A stretch of 64,000 nucleotides of DNA from Schlegelella_A sp038241255 (GTDB taxonomy: Bacteria > Pseudomonadota > Gammaproteobacteria > Burkholderiales > Burkholderiaceae_C): contig JBBRFW010000004.1 of the NCBI GenBank assembly GCA_038241255.1, forward strand, positions 35,742-99,741, given 5' to 3'. The notes beneath the pieces are model-generated. The model had not been told where the DNA came from, searched no databases, and worked only from the letters and a program-made list of their open reading frames with translations. The translations under genes were made by a program, and so were the position numbers. Of the stretch, positions 42,072-50,526 are shown one piece after another. Every line of letters starts with the position of its first letter. The first letter of the stretch is position 1.

Positions 42072-43151
42072 GTGAGCTTTCTCGACACGCTGTTAGGTCG
42101 CAAGCACCCACCAATGATCGGCCTCGACATCAGCTCGTCCAGCGTCAAGCTCGTCGAGCTCGGCCAGACCGGCAGCGGCGAGTACGTATTGGAGCGCTTC
42201 GGCTCCGAAAGTTTCGAAAAGGGCTGGATCTCCGACGGGCAGATCGAAAAATTCGACGAAGTCGCGGAAGCGGTCAAGCGCCTGGTCACCAAGAGCGGCA
42301 CCAAGACGCGTCAGGTCGTGATGGCGATGCCGCAATCGGCTGTGATCACCAAGAAGATCATGTTGCCCGCGGGTCTGCGCGAGGAAGAGCTCGAGATCCA
42401 GGTCGAGACCGAAGCCAACCAGTACATCCCGTTCTCGCTCGACGAGGTGAGCCTCGACTTCTGCGTCATCGGGCCGAGCCCGACCTCGATCGGCGACGTC
42501 GAGGTGCTGATCGCTGCCTCCCGCAAGGACCGCGTGCAGGATCGCCAGGGCCTCGCCGAGGCCGCCGGGCTCAAGCCCGCGGTGCTCGACATCGAATCGC
42601 ACGCCTCGCGGCTGGCGATGAGCCGCGTCGTGTCGAGCCTGCCCAACGAAGGCCGCGACGCGCTGGTCGCCCTGTTCGAGATCGGCGCCGACACCACGAG
42701 TCTCAAGGTTTTGCGCGACGATGAGATGCTCTACGACCGCGACCAGGCATTCGGCGGCTCCCAGCTCACGCAGCTCATCTCGCGCCAGTACGGCTTTTCG
42801 TACGAGGAAGCCGAGCAGAAGAAGCTCGCGGCCGACTTGCCCGACGACTACGAGACCTCGCTGCTGGCGCCGTTCGTCGACAGCCTGTCGCAGGAAATCG
42901 GTCGGGCGCTGCAGTACTTCTTCACGAGCACGCCGCACCACAAGGTGCATTACGTGATGCTCGCGGGCGGCACCGCGACGTTGCCTGGTTTGAAGGATCG
43001 CGTCACCGAGCTGACCGGCTTCGCCTCGATGGTCGTCAATCCGTTCGAGAACATGAAGCTCGGCTCGGCAGTGCGCGAAGCGAAGCTGCGTCGCGAAGCG
43101 TCGTCGTACCTCACCGCCTGCGGCCTGGCGATGCGGAGGTTTGCCCAGTGA
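42072..43151 (+). CDS. pilM: Type IV pilus assembly protein PilM
   Basis: This 359-residue actin-like cytoplasmic protein binds the PilN N-terminus and links the PilNO complex to the motor. It has the nucleotide-site blocks MIGLDISSSSVKLVEL (residues 13-29) and LFEIGADTTSLKVL near 195, and FGGSQLTQLISRQYG. The start is GTG at 42072, with AAAAGGGG eight to nine bases upstream. The stop overlaps pilN (GTGA). It is the first gene of pilMNOPQ. Confidence 0.96.
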   Translation: MSFLDTLLGRKHPPMIGLDISSSSVKLVELGQTGSGEYVLERFGSESFEKGWISDGQIEKFDEVAEAVKRLVTKSGTKTRQVVMAMPQSAVITKKIMLPAGLREEELEIQVETEANQYIPFSLDEVSLDFCVIGPSPTSIGDVEVLIAASRKDRVQDRQGLAEAAGLKPAVLDIESHASRLAMSRVVSSLPNEGRDALVALFEIGADTTSLKVLRDDEMLYDRDQAFGGSQLTQLISRQYGFSYEEAEQKKLAADLPDDYETSLLAPFVDSLSQEIGRALQYFFTSTPHHKVHYVMLAGGTATLPGLKDRVTELTGFASMVVNPFENMKLGSAVREAKLRREASSYLTACGLAMRRFAQ

Positions 43152-43798
43152 TCATGATCAACCTGCTGCCGCACCGCGAAGAGCGGCGTCGGCGCAAGAA
43201 AATCGCCTTCTACGCGGGCCTCGCCGTCGCGGCCATCGCGGGTGTGGCGGTCGTCGGCATGTGGTACCTCGTCGTCGAGCAGCTCATCGCCGGCCAGCAG
43301 CATCGCAACGCCTTCCTGCAGACGGAGATCGCCAAACTCGACCTGCAGATCAAGGACATCGCCAGCCTGAAGGCGGAGATCGCCTCCCTCAAGGCGCGCC
43401 AGAAGGCTGTCGAAGACCTGCAAATCGATCGCAACGTGCCGGTGCATGTGCTGAACGAACTCGTCAAGCAGGTTCCCGAGGGGATCTACATCACGTCGGT
43501 CAAGCAGGATGGCCAGACGCTCAGCGTCTCTGGCATCGCACAGACGCAGGAGCGCGTGTCGGAGCTCCTTCGCAACACGGCGTACACGTCCGAATGGCTG
43601 GTTAAGCCGGAGCTCATCGAGAGCAAGGCCGCGACGGTTCAGGGCGCCAACAAGGAACAGAAGCGGTTGTTCGATTTCGGCATCCGTCTCAGCGTCAAGC
43701 GGCCGCAGGACGCCCCCGCCGCCGCGTCGCAACCTGCCGCCGCCATTCCCGCGGCAGCTGGCGTCCCCGCGTCCGCCGCCGTGTCCAAGAAGACCTGA
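43148..43798 (+). CDS. pilN: Type IV pilus assembly protein PilN
   Basis: This 216-residue bitopic inner-membrane protein has the conserved cytoplasmic INLLPHREERRRRK peptide that PilM binds, followed by a membrane helix (residues 22-45) and a periplasmic coiled coil plus ferredoxin-like domain. The C-terminal 30 residues are Ala/Pro-rich. The start may be GTG at 43148, overlapping pilM, or ATG at 43154; both keep the PilM-binding motif. Confidence 0.95.
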   Translation: MIMINLLPHREERRRRKKIAFYAGLAVAAIAGVAVVGMWYLVVEQLIAGQQHRNAFLQTEIAKLDLQIKDIASLKAEIASLKARQKAVEDLQIDRNVPVHVLNELVKQVPEGIYITSVKQDGQTLSVSGIAQTQERVSELLRNTAYTSEWLVKPELIESKAATVQGANKEQKRLFDFGIRLSVKRPQDAPAAASQPAAAIPAAAGVPASAAVSKKT

Positions 43799-43804
43799 CC
43801 CGCC

Positions 43805-44497
43805 ATGGCAACCAAGAGCAAGACCGCCAACGTCGACCTGAACTCGGTCTTCGAAGGCGCGGCCTCGCAGTTCCGCGGGCTGAATCCGAACGAGCCCGGC
43901 CAGTGGCCGCTGCTGCCGAAGGCGATGACCTTCGTCGCCGTGGCGTTCGCCATGGTCGTCGCCGGCTGGTTCCTGCTCTTGTCGTCGGTGCACGACGAGC
44001 TCGACGCGGAACACAACAAGGAACCGACGCTCAAGGCCGATTACCGCAACAAGCTCGCCCAGGCCGTCAATCTCGGCGAACTGCGCAAGCAGAAGCTGCA
44101 GGTGGAGGAGTACGTTACCCAGCTCGAGAAGCAGCTGCCGGGCAAGGCGGAAATGGACGCGCTCCTCTCGGACATCAACCAGGCCGGGCTGGGCCGCGGC
44201 CTGCAGTTCGAGCTGTTCCGGCCCGGTCAGGTGGTGGTCAAGGATTACTACGCCGAGTTGCCGATCTCGATCAAGGTGACGGGCCGCTATCACGACATCG
44301 GCTCGTTCGCCGCGGACATCGCCAATCTGTCCCGCATCGTGACCTTGCACAATATGAACTTGACGACCGGCAAGGATCTTTCCGGTGTGCTGACGATGGA
44401 AGCCATCGCGCGCACCTATCGGTACCTCGACCCCATGGAGATCGAGGAAGTCAGGAAAGCGGCCGCCGCGAAGGCGAAGCCGGGAGCCAAACCATGA
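43805..44497 (+). CDS. pilO: Type IV pilus assembly protein PilO
   Basis: This 230-residue bitopic inner-membrane protein is the partner of PilN. It has one membrane helix (FVAVAFAMVVAGWFLLL), a coiled coil (residues 70-115, ELRKQKLQVEEYVTQLEKQL) and a ferredoxin-like periplasmic domain with YAELPISIKVTGRYHDIG. The stop overlaps the pilP start (ATGA). Length and motifs are normal. Confidence 0.96.
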   Translation: MATKSKTANVDLNSVFEGAASQFRGLNPNEPGQWPLLPKAMTFVAVAFAMVVAGWFLLLSSVHDELDAEHNKEPTLKADYRNKLAQAVNLGELRKQKLQVEEYVTQLEKQLPGKAEMDALLSDINQAGLGRGLQFELFRPGQVVVKDYYAELPISIKVTGRYHDIGSFAADIANLSRIVTLHNMNLTTGKDLSGVLTMEAIARTYRYLDPMEIEEVRKAAAAKAKPGAKP

Positions 44498-45042
44498 TCA
44501 GCGCCGAGTCGGCACGTGGCCGATGCGCGGCACTCCTCGTCGTCTGCGGCGCCCTGCTGGCGGCGTGCGCCGGCGACCAGGACGAGCTGCAGCAGTGGAT
44601 GGAGCAGCAAAAGCGCGAGGTCAAACCGAACGTCGAGCCGCTCTCCGCGCCCAAGAAATTCAATCCGCAGCCTTACGCGGCGCTCGGCGCAGTCGAGCCG
44701 TTCAGCACACAAAAGCTGACGGTCGCCCTCAAGCAGGAGGCGCGGCAGCCGAATTCCTTGCTGGCGGCCGAGATCAACCGTCGCAAGGAACCGCTCGAGG
44801 CTTACCCAGTGGACAGCATGGCGATGGTCGGAAGCGTGACGCGTGCTGGCCGGCCCTACGCGCTGCTGAAGGTCGACAACCTTCTGTACCAGGTCAAGCC
44901 AGGCGACTACCTCGGCCAAAACTACGGGAAGATCATCAAGATCTCCGAAACCGACGTGGCCTACCGCGAAATCGTGCAAGACGCGGCCGGCGAATGGATC
45001 GAGCGCAACAGCGCCCTCCAGCTTCAGGAGAAGGCGCGATGA
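44494..45042 (+). CDS. pilP: Type IV pilus assembly lipoprotein PilP
   Basis: This 182-residue lipoprotein has the lipobox LAAC (LLAACAGDQ) and binds PilNO and the PilQ secretin in the periplasm. An extended N-terminal segment with KFNPQPYAALGAVEPF is the PilNO-binding part. The small beta domain (MVGSVTRAGRPYALLKVD, PGDYLGQNYGKI) follows. It overlaps both neighbours by four bases. Confidence 0.95.
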   Translation: MISAESARGRCAALLVVCGALLAACAGDQDELQQWMEQQKREVKPNVEPLSAPKKFNPQPYAALGAVEPFSTQKLTVALKQEARQPNSLLAAEINRRKEPLEAYPVDSMAMVGSVTRAGRPYALLKVDNLLYQVKPGDYLGQNYGKIIKISETDVAYREIVQDAAGEWIERNSALQLQEKAR

Positions 45043-47180
45043 CAAGCATTTGGGAGAAACCGATGTCCAGCTGGCGCTCGCGAATTTTGGCTCTCGTCTT
45101 GACGGCAGGGGCGGCCTACCCTGCGTTCGCGCAGAACGCCATCCAGTCCATCAACAGCTCGCAACAGGCGGGTTCCGAGGTCATCCGCATCGAGCTGACG
45201 GAAGCGCTGACGGCCGTGCCGGCCGGCTTCACGGTGCAGGCGCCGCCGCGGGTCGCGCTCGACCTGCCGGGCGTCACCAACGGCCTCGGCAAGTCGAGCA
45301 TCGAGATCAACCAGGGCAACCTTCGTTCGGTCAGCATCGCCCAATCCGGCGAGCGCACGCGCCTCGTGCTGAACCTCAAGGCGCCGGCCGGATATCACGC
45401 CCAGATCGACGGCAAGGTGCTGATCGTCTCGCTCGAGAACAATGCGCCGGCGACCCTGGCAAGCTCGAGCGGCCAGACGACGCGCTTCGCGGAGAGCCTC
45501 AATCGCAGCCAGCTCTCGCTGCGCGACATCGATTTCCGGCGCGGTTCCGACGGCGCGGGCCGCGTCGTCGTCGAGCTGCCGAACAACCAGGTGGGCGTCG
45601 ACATCCGGCAACAGGGCCAGAGCCTGGTCGTCGAATTCCTGCGCTCGAGCCTGCCCGACAACCTGCGCCGCCGCCTCGACGTCACCGACTTCGGCACCCC
45701 GGTGCAGAGCATTACGACGACGCAGCAAGGCGACCGCGTGCGAATGGTGGTCGAGCCGCGCGGTACCTGGGAGCACAGCGCCTACCAGAGTGACAACCAG
45801 TTCGTGCTCGAGGTGCGGGCCCAGAAGGTCGACCCGAACAAGCTCGTCCAAGGCGCGGGCTACGCCGGCGAGAAGCTCTCGCTGAACTTCCAGAACATCG
45901 AGGTGAGGGCGCTGTTGCAGGTCATCGCCGACTTCACCAACTTCAACGTCGTCACCAGCGACACCGTCACCGGCAATGTCACGCTGCGACTGAAGGATGT
46001 TCCCTGGGACCAGGCGCTCGACATCATCATGCAGGCGAAGAACTTGGGCCTGCGCAAGTCGGGCAATGTGATCCTGATCGCGCCCAAGGACGAACTGAAC
46101 GCGAAGGAGAAGATCGAGCTCGAGGCGAAGCAGCAGATCGCCGCGCTCGAGCCGCTGCGCACGCAGTCGTTCCAGCTGAACTACGCGAAGGCGCAGGACA
46201 TCGCCAACGGGCTGACGGGGCAAAGCACGGGCGGCACCTCCGGAACCGCGTCCCGCATCCTCTCGACCCGCGGCAGCGTCGTCTTCGAAACCCGCACCAA
46301 CCAGCTTTTCGTGAGCGATATCCCGTCGAAGCTCGAGGAGGTCCAGGCGCTCATCGCCAAGATCGACATCGCGGTTCGCCAGGTGCTTATCGAGTCGCGC
46401 ATCGTCATCGCCGACGACAGCTTCGGCCGGTCGCTGGGCGTCCGACTCGGCTTCAACGACATGCGCAAGCCGCCCGGCTTCGACGTCGGCGGCAACGGTC
46501 GGGTCGCGGTCGGCGGCAACCTGAATGCCATCGGTTCGACGACGGGACAAAACGGCTCGGCGGGAGTGACGTTCGGCGACACGAATTTCGTCAATCTGCC
46601 GGCGGGTGGCGAGAACGGCTTCAACCCGGCGACCTTCGCCTTGTCCCTGTTCGGCGCGTCGGCGAACCGCTTCCTCAATCTGGAGATTTCCGCACTCGAG
46701 GCCGACGGCAAGGGCAAGGTGGTGTCGAGCCCGCGCGTGATCACGGCCGACCAGCAGAAGGCGTTGATCGAGCAAGGCGAAGAGCTGCCGTACCAGGTCG
46801 CCACCTCCAGCGGAGCGACGTCGCTTCAGTTCCGAAAGGCCAACCTCAAGCTCGAGGTGACGCCCCAGGTGACCCCTGAGGGCAACGTGATCCTCGATGT
46901 GGACATCACCAAGGACAGCGTCGGCCGGGCAACGACGGCTGGCTTTGCGATCAACACCAAGCACGTGAAAACTCAGGTGCTGGTCGAGAACGGCGGCACG
47001 GTCGTGATCGGCGGCATCTTCGAGCAGAACGATCGCGAGGACGTCACCAAGGTTCCCTTTCTGGGCGACGTGCCCTACCTCGGCAACCTGTTCAAGACCA
47101 GGAACATCACCTCGTCGAAGACCGAGCTGTTGATCTTCCTGACGCCAAAGATCGTCACCGATCGGACGGCGGCGCGCTGA
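45039..47180 (+). CDS. pilQ: Type IV pilus outer-membrane secretin PilQ
   Basis: This 713-residue secretin is the pore for the type IV pilus. It has a signal peptide (hydrophobic ILALVLTAGAAYPAFA) and two AMIN peptidoglycan-binding domains (residues 30-250). N0/N1 domains begin with LSLNFQNIEVRALLQVIADF, and the secretin core carries VSSPRVITADQQKALIEQGE and VPFLGDVPYLGNLFK. The ATG at 45039 overlaps the pilP stop. Its TGA stop is in the same frame as the following aroK with no stop between them. Confidence 0.96.
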   Translation: MTSIWEKPMSSWRSRILALVLTAGAAYPAFAQNAIQSINSSQQAGSEVIRIELTEALTAVPAGFTVQAPPRVALDLPGVTNGLGKSSIEINQGNLRSVSIAQSGERTRLVLNLKAPAGYHAQIDGKVLIVSLENNAPATLASSSGQTTRFAESLNRSQLSLRDIDFRRGSDGAGRVVVELPNNQVGVDIRQQGQSLVVEFLRSSLPDNLRRRLDVTDFGTPVQSITTTQQGDRVRMVVEPRGTWEHSAYQSDNQFVLEVRAQKVDPNKLVQGAGYAGEKLSLNFQNIEVRALLQVIADFTNFNVVTSDTVTGNVTLRLKDVPWDQALDIIMQAKNLGLRKSGNVILIAPKDELNAKEKIELEAKQQIAALEPLRTQSFQLNYAKAQDIANGLTGQSTGGTSGTASRILSTRGSVVFETRTNQLFVSDIPSKLEEVQALIAKIDIAVRQVLIESRIVIADDSFGRSLGVRLGFNDMRKPPGFDVGGNGRVAVGGNLNAIGSTTGQNGSAGVTFGDTNFVNLPAGGENGFNPATFALSLFGASANRFLNLEISALEADGKGKVVSSPRVITADQQKALIEQGEELPYQVATSSGATSLQFRKANLKLEVTPQVTPEGNVILDVDITKDSVGRATTAGFAINTKHVKTQVLVENGGTVVIGGIFEQNDREDVTKVPFLGDVPYLGNLFKTRNITSSKTELLIFLTPKIVTDRTAAR

Positions 47181-47219
47181 AGGCGCTCACTCCGGCATCG
47201 CGTCGCCCATCGGCTAGCT

Positions 47220-47762
47220 CTGCAAGTCCCTGTTTCTCATCCCGACGTCGTTTCACTAATCGGCATGCCCGGCGCCGGTAAGTCGACCATCGGCAAGGCG
47301 GTGGCCCGGCGCCTCGGTCTGCCATTTGTCGATTGCGACGCGGCGATCGAGGGCCGCGCTGGATGTTCGATAGCAGCGTTCTTCGAGCACAACGGTGAGG
47401 AATCCTTCAGGGATTTGGAAGCGGAGGTCCTCGCTTCGTTGGTCTCCGAGGGCCCGTCGCTGCTGGCGACGGGCGGCGGGATCGTGCTTCGCGGCGTCAA
47501 TCGCGAGCTCCTGCGCACGCATACCCGCTGCGTGTACCTGAGCGCGAGTCCTGAGCTTCTCTCGAAGCGTTTGCATCGCGACCGCCGGCGCCCGCTGCTA
47601 CAGGTCGCTGATCCCGAAGCGCGGCTGCGTGCCCTGTGCAACGAACGCGAGCGCCACTACCGTGAAACGGCGGCCACGGTGATCGAAACCGACGGCCTGT
47701 CCTTTCGTCGCCTGGTGGAGGAAGTCGTGCAACGCCTCGGAACGGTGCCCAAGCCACAATGA
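47220..47762 (+). CDS. aroK: Shikimate kinase with no usual start codon at the expected place
   Basis: This enzyme phosphorylates shikimate in aromatic amino acid synthesis. The P-loop GMPGAGKSTIG, shikimate-site DCDAAIEGRAG and TGGGIVLR, and lid RRRPLL are intact. The first ATG (47265) falls inside the P-loop and would delete the essential first beta strand (VVSLI). No ATG, GTG or TTG occurs in any frame between the pilQ stop and 47265. CTG at 47220 gives a normal N-terminus (QVPVSHPDVVSLIG, about 180 residues) and is used here. A sequencing error is the other option. The stop overlaps aroB. Confidence 0.85.
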   Translation: MQVPVSHPDVVSLIGMPGAGKSTIGKAVARRLGLPFVDCDAAIEGRAGCSIAAFFEHNGEESFRDLEAEVLASLVSEGPSLLATGGGIVLRGVNRELLRTHTRCVYLSASPELLSKRLHRDRRRPLLQVADPEARLRALCNERERHYRETAATVIETDGLSFRRLVEEVVQRLGTVPKPQ

Positions 47763-48847
47763 CCCCGGCAACCATTGTCAAGGTGCAGCTGGCGGAGCGA
47801 AGCTACTCGATTGAGATCGGGTCAGGTCTGCTCGGCTCGACCGCCAGCTACAAGAACCTGCCGCGCGGAAGCGGGGCCGCGATCGTCAGCAACGACACTG
47901 TCGGCGCTCTTTACGCGGAGCGTCTTGCCGCCGCCCTGGGAGACGCGTATTCCAAAGTGGACCTGATTCTGGTCTCGGACGGAGAAGCCTTCAAGACGAC
48001 TGAGACGCTGCAAAAGATATTTGACGGTCTCGTGCATTCGCAAGCTGACCGGACGACCACCGTGTTCGCACTCGGCGGTGGCGTCATCGGCGATCTGGCT
48101 GGATTTGCGGCGGCGTGCTACATGCGGGGCTTGGCGTATGTGCAAGTGCCGACAACGCTGCTCGCGCAGGTCGATTCATCGGTGGGCGGCAAGACGGGAA
48201 TCAACCATCCGTCCGGCAAAAATCTTATCGGCGCGTTCCACCAGCCGCTTGCCGTCGTCGCCGACATCGACGTCCTCGACACGTTGCCGCAGCGCGAGTT
48301 CGTCGCCGGCCTGGCTGAGGTCATCAAGTACGGCGTCGTTGCCGACGATGCGTTCCTGACCTGGATCGAATCTGCGCTGCCTTCGCTGCTTAATCGTGAC
48401 AAGCCGGCGCTCGTGCACGCGGTGACACGGTCATGCCAGATCAAAGCGTTGGTCGTCGCCGCTGACGAACGCGAGGCAGGGCGCCGCGCCATCCTGAACT
48501 TCGGCCACACGTTTGCGCATGCCATCGAAACTGGCACTGGCCACGGAACGTGGCTGCACGGCGAAGCGGTGGGCTGTGGGATGGTGATGGCGGCCGACCT
48601 GTCGGTTCGTCTCGGCCTGCTCGAGCCTTCGCACGCGCAGCGAATCGCGGACCTCGCCGGCGCCGCCGGCTTGCCCCTTCGCCCGCCCGAACTTGGCACT
48701 CAAACCTATCTCGATTGCATGCGCCTTGACAAGAAGGCGGCGGCGGGGGCGCTGCGCTTCGTGGTTCTCGAGGGGCCTGGACGGGCAGTTCTGCGGACCG
48801 TCGAGCCGTCGGTGGTTGCCGCCACCATCGCACAGTTCCGTGGTTGA
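47759..48847 (+). CDS. aroB: 3-dehydroquinate synthase
   Basis: This 362-residue NAD- and metal-dependent enzyme of the shikimate pathway converts DAHP to 3-dehydroquinate. Motifs are FALGGGVIGDLAGFAAA (NAD loop), VDSSVGGKTGINHPSGKN and the metal histidines in LNFGHTFAHAIE and HGEAVGCGM. Length is normal. It overlaps aroK by four bases (ATGA); the pair follows pilQ as in many betaproteobacteria. A 143-base gap precedes the next pilin gene. Confidence 0.97.
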   Translation: MTPATIVKVQLAERSYSIEIGSGLLGSTASYKNLPRGSGAAIVSNDTVGALYAERLAAALGDAYSKVDLILVSDGEAFKTTETLQKIFDGLVHSQADRTTTVFALGGGVIGDLAGFAAACYMRGLAYVQVPTTLLAQVDSSVGGKTGINHPSGKNLIGAFHQPLAVVADIDVLDTLPQREFVAGLAEVIKYGVVADDAFLTWIESALPSLLNRDKPALVHAVTRSCQIKALVVAADEREAGRRAILNFGHTFAHAIETGTGHGTWLHGEAVGCGMVMAADLSVRLGLLEPSHAQRIADLAGAAGLPLRPPELGTQTYLDCMRLDKKAAAGALRFVVLEGPGRAVLRTVEPSVVAATIAQFRG

Positions 48848-48990
48848 GCCGGCGGCACGAGAGGCTGTGAGATTGTGCGGTGCCCGACCCGGGGAGGCGC
48901 CGTTCGCCTTCCGATCTCCCCCGTTCGTCGGCTGAGGGCGCCGGGCACAGCAAGGCCTTCCTACACTGCGTCGCCTGCCAGAGGATTGCC

Positions 48991-49428
48991 ATGACCCGCT
49001 CACGTGGATTCACCTTGATCGAACTGATGATCGCTGTCGCGATCGTCTCGATCCTGGCCGCAATCGCACTTCCTTCGTATTCGGAATACGTACGTCGGGG
49101 CCGAATCACCGAAGCAATTTCGACCTTGTCCGGTATGCGCGTCAAGATGGAGCAGTACTTTCAGGACAACCGTACTTACGTCGGGTCGTGCGGCGCGTCG
49201 GGTTCGTCAGTCGCACCGCTCCCCGATGCCAAGAACTTTGCCTACGCCTGCCCCACGCGCACAGCGACGGCTTACACGATCACGGCGACTGGCCTCGCGG
49301 GCACCAGCCTCGACGGCTTTCAGTACACGATCGACCAGTCCAACACTCGCGCGACCGTCATGAGTGCGCCCTCCACTTGGCCAAGCAAGGCCGATTGCTG
49401 GGTGCTGAAGAAGGACGGATCGTGCTGA
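48991..49428 (+). CDS. pilE: Type IV pilin-like protein (PilE family)
   Basis: This 145-residue pilin has a short leader, MTRSRG, cleaved before FTLIELMIAVAIVSILAAIA, with Glu5 present. The amphipathic helix then gives YVRRGRITEAISTLSGMRV, and the C-terminal domain has a Cys pair (near residues 80 and 137, plus two at 68-70 region CGA) forming the usual D-loop. The ATG at 48991 has GAGG upstream. In this context (fimT-pilV-W-X-Y1) it may be a minor pilin of the PilE type and not the major subunit. Confidence 0.92.
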   Translation: MTRSRGFTLIELMIAVAIVSILAAIALPSYSEYVRRGRITEAISTLSGMRVKMEQYFQDNRTYVGSCGASGSSVAPLPDAKNFAYACPTRTATAYTITATGLAGTSLDGFQYTIDQSNTRATVMSAPSTWPSKADCWVLKKDGSC

Positions 49429-49997
49429 GTGCCAAGCGCTACCGCGGCCTCACGATCATCGAGCTGTTAGTCGGTATCACGATTCTCGCGGTGTTGCTGG
49501 GGCTTGGCGCACCAGCCCTGGGCACTTACCTGCAGAACTCGAAGCTGGCAAGCGCGGCGGCAAGCTACTTCAATGGCATTCAGACGGCCCGTACCGAAGC
49601 GATCCGCCGCAACGTCAATACTGAATTCGTTCTGACCGATTCATCCATCGCGGCCTCCGATCCGGCTAACAACGCATTGCCCACCAGCAACGGCAAGAAC
49701 TGGATCGTGCGCGCCGCGTCAGGGGCCGGCTACAGCTTGGTCGAGGCCAAAGCGGGCGCCGAGGGCGAGGGCAGTGCCGCTTCGGCAGCGATTCAGGTGG
49801 TCGGCTCGGCGTCCGCGGTCCAGTTCAATGGCTTCGGCGCCGCAGCAACCGCCCCCTTTCAGATCGACATCTCCAACCCGTCAGCCGGTGCTTGCGGAGT
49901 GATCCGCTGCCGGCGCATTACGGTCTCCGCGGGCGGCCAGGTCGCCTCCTGCGACCCGGCCGCGTCGGCTGCCGCGGGAGACAGCCGTGCATGCTGA
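49422..49997 (+). CDS. fimT: Minor pilin, GspH/FimT family
   Basis: This 191-residue minor pilin has the leader VLSAKRYRG and the mature start LTIIELLVGITILAVLLGLG. The first mature residue is Leu instead of the usual Phe, with Glu5 kept. The helix runs into LASAAASYFNGIQTARTEAIRRNV, the FimT/FimU hallmark. The C-terminus carries CGVIRCRRITVSAGGQV, including the last-strand motif of FimT. FimT-like pilins can bind DNA during uptake. The GTG at 49422 overlaps pilE by seven bases. Confidence 0.9.
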   Translation: MLSAKRYRGLTIIELLVGITILAVLLGLGAPALGTYLQNSKLASAAASYFNGIQTARTEAIRRNVNTEFVLTDSSIAASDPANNALPTSNGKNWIVRAASGAGYSLVEAKAGAEGEGSAASAAIQVVGSASAVQFNGFGAAATAPFQIDISNPSAGACGVIRCRRITVSAGGQVASCDPAASAAAGDSRAC

Positions 49998-50517
49998 TAC
50001 CCAAAAAGCCACCGCATCGGTGCAAGGCGGCTTCTTCCTAATCGAAGCGATGGTGGCGATCCTGATCTTCGCGCTCGGCATCCTTGGCCTGGTCGCGATG
50101 GGCGGTACCGCGGTATCTTCGCAGTCCGACGCGCAGTACCGCACGGAGGCCAGCAGCCTGGCCGATGCCATCGCTGGCCAGATCGCGCTCGGCGTCAACC
50201 GCACCAGCGAGGTCACCAAGGCGGCATCGCTCGCCGCCTTCGCGCACCAGCCCAACCCGGCACCGACGACGGTGCCGGCGCCCTGTGCGTTCGACGGGGC
50301 CGCGCTCGACGTCGTGAGCGCGCCCACTGTGTTTCCCTTGCTCAATCGCGCCGCCAACGGCACGGCGGTTCTGGGCATGCCGGGCGCGACCGCCGCAAAC
50401 CAGCAGATCTTCATCGACGGCGCCGGCACCTTCAACCGCGTCGTCATCACCCTGTGCTGGAAAACGGGTAGCGACAGCGCCTGGCGGCGTCACACGCTCG
50501 TCACCTACGTCAACTGA
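49987..50517 (+). CDS. pilV: Minor pilin PilV
   Basis: This 176-residue minor pilin has a leader of about 15 residues ending QGG before FFLIEAMVAILIFALGILGL, with Glu5 present and the GILGL motif typical of PilV. The globular domain ends in CWKTGSDSAWRRHTLVTYVN. It overlaps fimT by 11 bases and precedes pilW by 9. It is a likely part of the pilus tip complex with PilW, PilX and PilY1. Confidence 0.93.
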   Translation: MHADTQKATASVQGGFFLIEAMVAILIFALGILGLVAMGGTAVSSQSDAQYRTEASSLADAIAGQIALGVNRTSEVTKAASLAAFAHQPNPAPTTVPAPCAFDGAALDVVSAPTVFPLLNRAANGTAVLGMPGATAANQQIFIDGAGTFNRVVITLCWKTGSDSAWRRHTLVTYVN

Positions 50518-50526
50518 AGCCGCGCC

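Noticed and set aside
47178..47762. Functional PilQ-AroK fusion by stop-codon readthrough
   Set aside because: The frame is shared and open, but an outer-membrane secretin with a cytoplasmic kinase makes no sense for targeting. It is kept only as a side note to the aroK start problem.
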